A stretch of DNA of 27,838 nucleotides from CAZFLY01 sp964519995 (GTDB lineage: Bacteria; Planctomycetota; Phycisphaerae; Sedimentisphaerales; Anaerobacaceae), in the NCBI GenBank assembly GCA_964519995.1, contig CAZFLY010000037.1:1-27838 (forward strand), read 5' to 3'. The notes beneath the pieces are model-generated. The model was given only the letters and a program-made list of their open reading frames with translations, made no database searches and was not told the origin of the DNA. Shown here piece after piece: positions 23,020 through 27,838 of the stretch (positions are counted from its first letter, which is position 1; each line of letters starts with the position of its first letter). The position numbers and the translations under genes were made by a program.

Positions 23020-24321
23020 ATGGCACCGAGAATTCTACTTGTGAATCCACCAATATACGATTTTTCCGCATACGATTTCTGGCTTAAGCCCTACGGTTTA
23101 CTGAGCGTTGCAGGATACTTACGGGGCAAAGCTGATTTTAAGCTCTTCGATTATCTCGACCGGCTGCATCCATTCATGATCGGGCAAAAGAAATGTGAAT
23201 CAGACTGCTGGGGCAAAGGCCGATTTTATTATCAAAAAATCCCGAACCCTAAGGTTTTTGAGACAATCCCAAGATACTTCCGGCGCTTCGGCTTGCCTCG
23301 CGATTTGTTCAGAAATTTTATTCGAACAGAGGGACCTTTCGACCTTGTATTTGTACAGACAATGATGACTTACTGGTATCTGGGCGTTCAGGAAGTGATA
23401 GAGGATATTCACGAGGCCTGGCCAAAGGCAAAAATTATCCTTGGTGGCAACTATGCAACGCTTTGTGGCAGCCATGCACGACAATTAGGGTCTGATTTTC
23501 TCGTATATGGCACAAATCTGCAGCAGCTCTGGGAATACCTCGGAATTGAGCCTGACTCAAGCCAGCCAGCCCTATGGGAAGTATACGAAAGACTAAGCAC
23601 AGGCGTACTGAAACTCAGCGAGGGCTGTCCCTTCGAATGCACATACTGTTCAGTACCGAAAGTGTATGGCAAGTTTCGGGTACGCTCGATGGAGCGATCT
23701 CTAACCGAACTGGAACTGTTGATAAGACTCGGCGTCAAGAATATCGCATTTTACGATGATGCGCTTTTATTCAGGGCAGAAGATGTCCTAGCGCCTTTGT
23801 TGCAAGAGGTCATTAAACGCAGAATCAAGGTGAACTTTCATAGTCCCAATGCACTTAATGCTCGCTTTCTCACAAAAGAGCTGGCCCAGCTTATAGTGCG
23901 AGTCGGTTTTAAGACCTTCTATCTTGGTTTTGAGAGTGCATCAAAGCGCTGGCAGGAAAATACTGGTTCGAAGGTATTCCCAAGTGAGCTTGCAGAAGCA
24001 GTAAAGCATCTTATTGATGCTGGTGCTGAGCCAAAAAGCATTACCGCTTATCAGATTTTGGGACATCCAAGTAGTGAAATTCAGGAACTGGAGAAGTCGA
24101 TGCGGTTTGTAAACAGCCTGGGCATTCGCGGGATGTTAGCTGATTTTTCGCCCATTCCCGGAACTCCTGATGGGGAATACTGTCGGCGGTGGATAGATAT
24201 GGATGAGCCATTGATGCACAACAAAACCGCCTTTCCAATCATTACGCTCGGCTTCGAAGAGTCAAATCGACTAAAAGACCTTCAGCGGAAGTTGAATCGG
24301 ACGCTGAGCAGGGCGAATTGA
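23020..24321 (+). CDS. B12-binding-domain radical SAM protein
   Basis: The 433-residue protein starts with a cobalamin-binding-type Rossmann region (about residues 1-180: RILLVNPPIYDF, then PYGLLSVAGYLR, and AKIILGGNYATLCG). A radical SAM domain follows, with the 4Fe-4S ligands C203, C207 and C210 in GCPFECTYC. LGFESASKRW and ITAYQILGHPSSE fit the later strands of the barrel. Family members methylate or rearrange carbon skeletons, or act in lipid, hopanoid or chlorophyll synthesis; the substrate cannot be told here. The N-terminal domain lacks an obvious DxHxxG motif, so cobalamin may bind base-off or not at all. The ATG at 23020 is preferred over a TTG at 23011. It follows proS by about 100 bp. 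Confidence 0.88.
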   Translation: MAPRILLVNPPIYDFSAYDFWLKPYGLLSVAGYLRGKADFKLFDYLDRLHPFMIGQKKCESDCWGKGRFYYQKIPNPKVFETIPRYFRRFGLPRDLFRNFIRTEGPFDLVFVQTMMTYWYLGVQEVIEDIHEAWPKAKIILGGNYATLCGSHARQLGSDFLVYGTNLQQLWEYLGIEPDSSQPALWEVYERLSTGVLKLSEGCPFECTYCSVPKVYGKFRVRSMERSLTELELLIRLGVKNIAFYDDALLFRAEDVLAPLLQEVIKRRIKVNFHSPNALNARFLTKELAQLIVRVGFKTFYLGFESASKRWQENTGSKVFPSELAEAVKHLIDAGAEPKSITAYQILGHPSSEIQELEKSMRFVNSLGIRGMLADFSPIPGTPDGEYCRRWIDMDEPLMHNKTAFPIITLGFEESNRLKDLQRKLNRTLSRAN

Positions 24322-24355
24322 TTTCTCACTCCAAATTTTGTATATTTCATCAGTT

Positions 24356-24673
24356 ATGAGTGGTCGAAAATTAACTGTACCGAGAAAAACTGTTCGTAAA
24401 GGGCAATACTGGATTTACATAGTTCAATGTAGAGATGGGACATATTATACGGGATATACAAATGATCTGGAGGGTCGCATTGCCCTGCATAATAGCGGCA
24501 ATGGGGCGAAATACCTCAGAAAAAAACTACCCGTGACATTAGTCTATGCTAAGGAGTATCACTATTACAAAAATGTGTTGCGTGCCGAGAGACGAGTCAA
24601 AAAATTGACGCGGGCGCAGAAGTTAAATCTCATTAGAATTTATGCTGGAAATACCTGCGAAAGTAATGAATGA
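24356..24673 (+). CDS. GIY-YIG domain protein, YhbQ/UPF0213-like
   Basis: A 105-residue protein consisting of one GIY-YIG nuclease-fold domain. The first motif is WIYIVQC and the second YYTGYTNDLEGRIALHNSG, with the Arg at the expected place. GAKYLRKKLPVTLVYAKEY, then VLRAERRVKKLTRAQKLNLI, follow as in stand-alone YhbQ-type proteins. The conserved catalytic Glu is present in RAERRVKKL. The family is linked to DNA nicking or repair but function is poorly settled. The ATG at 24356 is used; the frame extends to a TTG at 24338, and neither has a good ribosome site. A basic N-terminal stretch of about 16 residues precedes the domain. miaB follows after a structured 72-bp spacer. Confidence 0.9.
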   Translation: MSGRKLTVPRKTVRKGQYWIYIVQCRDGTYYTGYTNDLEGRIALHNSGNGAKYLRKKLPVTLVYAKEYHYYKNVLRAERRVKKLTRAQKLNLIRIYAGNTCESNE

Positions 24674-24677
24674 AGGG

Positions 24678-24719
24678 TGCCCCCGCAGTTTTGCCTCAGC
24701 AAAACTAAACGCAGGGGCA
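24678..24719 (+). promoter_or_regulatory. Hairpin directly after the GIY-YIG stop
   Basis: Inner stem AGTTTTGC (24687-24694) and GCAAAACT (24699-24706) with a CTCA loop, then a 4-nt bulge, then outer arms TGCCCCCGC (24678-24686) and GCAGGGGCA (24711-24719) with one mismatch. No T tract follows. Its 3' arm shares 24716-24719 with the miaB start hairpin, so both cannot form fully at once. Confidence 0.65.
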
Positions 24720-24776
24720 TCCGAGTCCAGGTTTGGAGGAATGCTATGAAAGCATTCATCCAAACCTTCGGATGCC
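24716..24776 (+). promoter_or_regulatory. Long hairpin enclosing the miaB ribosome site and start codon
   Basis: Outer arms GGCATCCGA (24716-24724) and TCGGATGCC (24768-24776) pair perfectly. After a 4-nt bulge (24725-24728), inner arms of 17 nt (24729-24745 and 24751-24767) pair with a single mismatch. The loop is ATGAA (24746-24750), that is, the start codon itself. The GGAGGA ribosome site is inside the stem. Such a structure should strongly restrict initiation unless it is opened. Confidence 0.75.
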
Positions 24777-26125
24777 AGATGAATAAGCTGGATACAGCGC
24801 TGGTGAGTTGTGCGCTGAAAGAAGCGGGGTTCGTGCTAACAGAAAGCATCAAAGACGCAAATGCCGTCTTGATAAATACGTGTTCCGTTCGGCAACATGC
24901 AGAACAGCGAGTACTTTCCCACCTGGGACACATCAAGCACATTAAGAAGGCACGACCGGATTTGGTAGTTGGAGTGATCGGCTGTATGGCCCAACGGCTT
25001 GGTAGCGAGCTGCTCAAACACGAAGTTGTAGATATTGTTTGTGGGCCAATGCAGTTGCCACGGATATCACAACTGCTGGAGGCAAGCCTGAGAGAAAAAG
25101 GCCAAAACCTTGCAATCACAGAGAAAATCCGACAGCAGGATGAGGTACAGAATCAGGCATTGGAGCAGTTTGAATCTATTTACGGTATTGAGAGCAAAGA
25201 CGTACCTGGCCAGGCGTTTGTGCGGGTGATGCGGGGATGCAATAACTTCTGTACTTATTGTGTTGTCCCTTATGTACGAGGGCCGGAAGTCTGCCGATCT
25301 CCAACGGCAATCATGGAACAAATCAAAAAACTGGCCAATACAGGGGTCAAACAAGTTACTTTGCTCGGACAAAGAGTAAACGGGTATAAGTACAAGGCTG
25401 GAGATAAAACATATTGTCTTGCTGATTTACTCGATATAGCAAGTCAAATCCGCGGAATCGAACGGATAAAATTCGTTACGAGCTATCCAGCGGAGCAGTT
25501 TTTCGACCAGATTTTGGACATCATGGCAGCCTCGCCCAAGGTGTGTAATTATCTGCACATGCCTTCCCAGAGCGGCTCTGACAAGATATTAAGTGCGATG
25601 AACCGGCATTACACAGCCAGGCAGTACCTGGCACTTCTTGACAGGGCAAGAGCTGCTGTGCCGGACATTGCCATTGCCGGTGATTTTATTGTGGGCTTTC
25701 CAGGTGAAACTGAGCAAGATTTTCAAGCAACGGTTGAGTTGGTGAAAAAGGCTAAGTACAAAAATTGTTTCATCTTCAAATACTCACCCCGGCCGGGCAC
25801 AACAGCGGACAAAAAACTAACTGATACGGTGCCAGCAAACGTCAAGCAACAACGCAATATTGAACTATTGACTGTGCAGGAAAAAATAAGTGATAAACTA
25901 AGTCGTCGGTTTCTTGGGAAAAAAGTTTCAGTCCTTGTGGAAGGACTAAGCAAAAAACCATACATCAACACAGACAAGAATGGCAGCAAACCACAGTTGG
26001 TTGGCAGGACTGCAGAGGATTGGATTGTTGTATTCAATGGGCCGATGTCACTTGCCGGTGAATTTGCGCAGGTGGAGATTAAACGGACAAGTCCTTTGAC
26101 GCTTTTTGGCGAACTAACGAATTAG
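24746..26125 (+). CDS. miaB: tRNA-2-methylthio-N6-dimethylallyladenosine synthase
   Basis: MiaB adds the 2-methylthio group to i6A37 of tRNAs reading UNN codons, using two 4Fe-4S clusters and SAM. From the ATG at 24746 the protein has 459 residues. The N-terminal UPF0004 domain has cysteines C10 (FGCQMN), C46 (NTCSVR) and C80 (GCMAQ), which bind the auxiliary cluster. The radical SAM cluster is at C165, C169 and C172 (GCNNFCTYC). FIVGFPGETEQDF and YSPRPGT follow, and a TRAM RNA-binding domain fills about 380-450. GGAGGA lies 5 nt before the ATG but within the long hairpin. The frame extends upstream to 24677 through that hairpin, but the extension is not family-like. miaA is not in the window. 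Confidence 0.96.
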   Translation: MKAFIQTFGCQMNKLDTALVSCALKEAGFVLTESIKDANAVLINTCSVRQHAEQRVLSHLGHIKHIKKARPDLVVGVIGCMAQRLGSELLKHEVVDIVCGPMQLPRISQLLEASLREKGQNLAITEKIRQQDEVQNQALEQFESIYGIESKDVPGQAFVRVMRGCNNFCTYCVVPYVRGPEVCRSPTAIMEQIKKLANTGVKQVTLLGQRVNGYKYKAGDKTYCLADLLDIASQIRGIERIKFVTSYPAEQFFDQILDIMAASPKVCNYLHMPSQSGSDKILSAMNRHYTARQYLALLDRARAAVPDIAIAGDFIVGFPGETEQDFQATVELVKKAKYKNCFIFKYSPRPGTTADKKLTDTVPANVKQQRNIELLTVQEKISDKLSRRFLGKKVSVLVEGLSKKPYINTDKNGSKPQLVGRTAEDWIVVFNGPMSLAGEFAQVEIKRTSPLTLFGELTN

Positions 26126-26150
26126 CATTTTGGCACTTACATGGTGGAAA

Positions 26151-27182
26151 TCAATCCGCCTTCCAAAGGTAAAGCACCTGAGGTGTGGTCAGCTCATACA
26201 GGGTTGTGCGGTCGAATTTGAAAAGACCCTTTGATTCAGCGGTCAAAAAGCGAGCCAGAGAAAACGCCTTTCGATACTCGACGACCCGAGCCTTTTCAAT
26301 CTCAGCGAGCGATTTGACCAGCTCAATCGCATCATCCAGATAACCGATTTCATCTATTAGTCTCTCGGCTTTGGCTTGGCCAGCTACGAGGATACTACCA
26401 TCAGCCAACTCCCTGACCCGGTCGGGGGTGAGTGACTCTTTTCGTCCCTCAGTGACAATCTCAACAAAACGTTCGTACGCCGGGGTCAGGATTCTATCTC
26501 GAAGGTACTGGAGTTGCTCCTCGGTGGGTTCTTGGAAGGAGCTCGGCCAATCTTTTTTCTCGCCTTCGGTAAGAATAACCGGCAAGATACCAAGTTTGTC
26601 TTTAAGCAGTCCCTCGAGAACAAAGTGGCCCATCATTACACCGATAGAACCAGTGTATGTAGTGGGTTCGGCGATAATTTGGTCGCAAGCCACAGAGGTA
26701 TAGTAGCCACCTGAAGCAGCGATGCCTTGCATAAAGGCAACAACAGGTTTGCCCTCTTCTTCGCGATACTTTCGAATCTCGTTGTATATCTGGTCACTGC
26801 CTGATATTGTGCCGCCTGGGGAGCTGACACGAAGGATAACACCTTTGACATGTTTATCTTCGCGGGCAACCTTTATCTGCTTGTAGACATCCTCTGCCTG
26901 CTCACTTTGAATAATGCCCTCAATCGGTATAACGACGATTTTATTTGCGCGGGGACCGTCTCTTATGACTTCTTCATTGATGTCTCGTTGTTGAGCGGTT
27001 GCAAATAACGCCACTACACCAATCAATATCATAAATAGTGCGAGATTTGCCAGTATCGATAGCGCAAGGACGATGCCATAGAATATTTTCCAGCCAGTTC
27101 CCTTGCCATAGGGCCCAGCTATCGGCTGCACCGGACCTGGCTCTACCGCTTGCGACATGTTTTCATTCTGCTCAAAATCCAT
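26151..27182 (-). CDS. sppA: Signal peptide peptidase SppA (S49 family)
   Basis: The 343-residue protein has one membrane helix at about residues 32-61, which anchors it with the catalytic domain outside. The S49 serine is S157 in GIAASGGYY, and the general-base lysine is probably K210 in GEKKDW by position. SSPGGTISGSD near 120-129 and TGSIGVMMGH near 177-186 are typical. This short single-domain form resembles Bacillus SppA more than the long double-domain E. coli enzyme; it degrades leftover signal peptides in the membrane. The ATG at 27182 has AAAGGA 7 nt upstream, which decides it over the ORF start at 27233. It converges with miaB and follows the ABC permease gene. Confidence 0.94.
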   Translation of the reverse strand: MDFEQNENMSQAVEPGPVQPIAGPYGKGTGWKIFYGIVLALSILANLALFMILIGVVALFATAQQRDINEEVIRDGPRANKIVVIPIEGIIQSEQAEDVYKQIKVAREDKHVKGVILRVSSPGGTISGSDQIYNEIRKYREEEGKPVVAFMQGIAASGGYYTSVACDQIIAEPTTYTGSIGVMMGHFVLEGLLKDKLGILPVILTEGEKKDWPSSFQEPTEEQLQYLRDRILTPAYERFVEIVTEGRKESLTPDRVRELADGSILVAGQAKAERLIDEIGYLDDAIELVKSLAEIEKARVVEYRKAFSLARFLTAESKGLFKFDRTTLYELTTPQVLYLWKAD

Positions 27183-27299
27183 AACAGATCCTTTCAAAAG
27201 TAAACACCAGCATTGTAGGCCATGCCAAGACAACTGTCAATCTGGAACCGTTGTTATCAGCGGCTATAGTGTGGGCTGAGTTTGAGGGCAAATTTGTGG

Positions 27300-27838
27300 C
27301 TAATCCTGTTTCAGCCACCTGATGACTTCTCGCAGCCCTGGGCGTTTGCCGTACATTAAGATGCCCGTTCGAAAGACCTTCGCTGCCAACCACATCACGA
27401 CCGGCACAAACACGGCCAGCATAATGATTGAAGCAAAGACCTCGAGCAATGATATATCTTGACTTACAGCTAGCCGCAGGGTCATCACTATCGGCGTCAA
27501 CGGCGGCAAGAACGACAGAACCCTGGCCAATGGCCCATCTGGATGCTGAGCAAGATTGAACCAGGCTATCATCGGCAAAATGAAGATGAAGCTGATAGGC
27601 ATCATAAGGCTTTGGGCCTCTTTAATTGTGTTGCAAATCGAGCCAACTCCCGCCAGGATAGAGCTGAACAGGAGAAAGCCTAGTATGAAATAAATAACGA
27701 AATACGGAAGTATTCCCGTTGGAAGCTCTAAAGTAACGTTCCACCAATGAGCGGCTCCGTAATAAGCGGTACCAATAGCCGCTGCAGACCACAAGCTCAT
27801 CACGGTTAAACTGATGCCGGCCAAGCCCAGAATCTTAC
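27300..27838 (-). CDS. ABC-2 type transporter permease, C-terminal part
   Basis: The frame is open to the right edge of the window, so only the last 179 or so residues are seen and the start is outside. Four or five hydrophobic segments are visible, among them LPYFVIYFILGFLLFSSILA and SLMMPISFIFILPMIAWFNL. The pattern KILGLAGISLTVM and GSICNTIKEAQSLMMP resembles the NatB/YhaP type of ABC-2 permease, which exports sodium, drugs or other substrates with a separate ATPase. The ATPase gene would be expected upstream, beyond the window. The stop lies about 117 bp before the sppA start on the same strand. Substrate unknown. Confidence 0.85.
   Translation of the reverse strand, partial: KILGLAGISLTVMSLWSAAAIGTAYYGAAHWWNVTLELPTGILPYFVIYFILGFLLFSSILAGVGSICNTIKEAQSLMMPISFIFILPMIAWFNLAQHPDGPLARVLSFLPPLTPIVMTLRLAVSQDISLLEVFASIIMLAVFVPVVMWLAAKVFRTGILMYGKRPGLREVIRWLKQD

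Overview
The window reads as chromosomal DNA of a Planctomycetota bacterium, most likely Phycisphaerae/Sedimentisphaerales-like. The pointers are an LL-diaminopimelate aminotransferase, a planctomycete-style type I dockerin remnant, an ECF sigma factor with a membrane partner, a zinc-ribbon Ser/Thr kinase beside a PP2C phosphatase, and many genes of unknown family. This placement is inferred from gene content only. Two 100-N runs mark it as a draft scaffold. It is mostly housekeeping DNA: I see no tRNA, rRNA, CRISPR array, insertion sequence or prophage.

Layout. 1-2128 (minus): a small membrane protein and a RACo/DUF4445-type corrinoid-protein activator, separated by a 41-bp tandem palindromic repeat that supplies the activator's last codons. 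2503-4847 (plus): a small Cys-rich protein, an ECF sigma factor, a single-pass membrane protein (candidate anti-sigma) and a secreted coiled-coil protein, ending at a strong terminator shared with the convergent rhomboid gene. 4917-10811 (minus): rhomboid protease, lgt, panD, panC, a FolK-deoxynucleoside kinase fusion and dapL, probably one operon from a good promoter upstream of dapL. 10812-12549: an AT-rich island with an 18-codon leader-like ORF and an unknown three-TM membrane protein. 12566-15310 (minus): polA, with a promoter that predicts a leaderless mRNA. 15320-16222: a 0.9-kb decayed region with an orphan dockerin and an orphan terminator. 16223-21225: ADP-ribosylglycohydrolase (plus), then YafK-type L,D-transpeptidase, YhaM-like nuclease, PP2C phosphatase and zinc-ribbon Ser/Thr kinase (all minus). 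21557-26125 (plus): proS (broken by a gap), a B12-binding radical SAM protein, a GIY-YIG protein and miaB, whose start lies in a very long hairpin. 26151-27838 (minus): SppA peptidase and a partial ABC-2 permease.

How the genes fit together. DapL makes the LL-DAP precursor of lysine and meso-DAP, and the YafK-type enzyme is expected to act on DAP-containing peptidoglycan or its attached proteins. Lgt, rhomboid and SppA belong to lipoprotein and membrane-protein processing. PanC, PanD and FolK supply pantothenate and folate. The kinase and phosphatase form a reversible phosphorylation pair. The first N gap is almost certainly false: its flanks are an exact 55-bp duplicate, and collapsing them restores an intact reading frame. 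The second probably hides the ProRS editing domain.

No clear new multi-gene system stands out. The most unusual items are the miaB initiation hairpin, the four-zinc-ribbon kinase, the FolK-dNK fusion, the leader/membrane-protein island and the dockerin debris.
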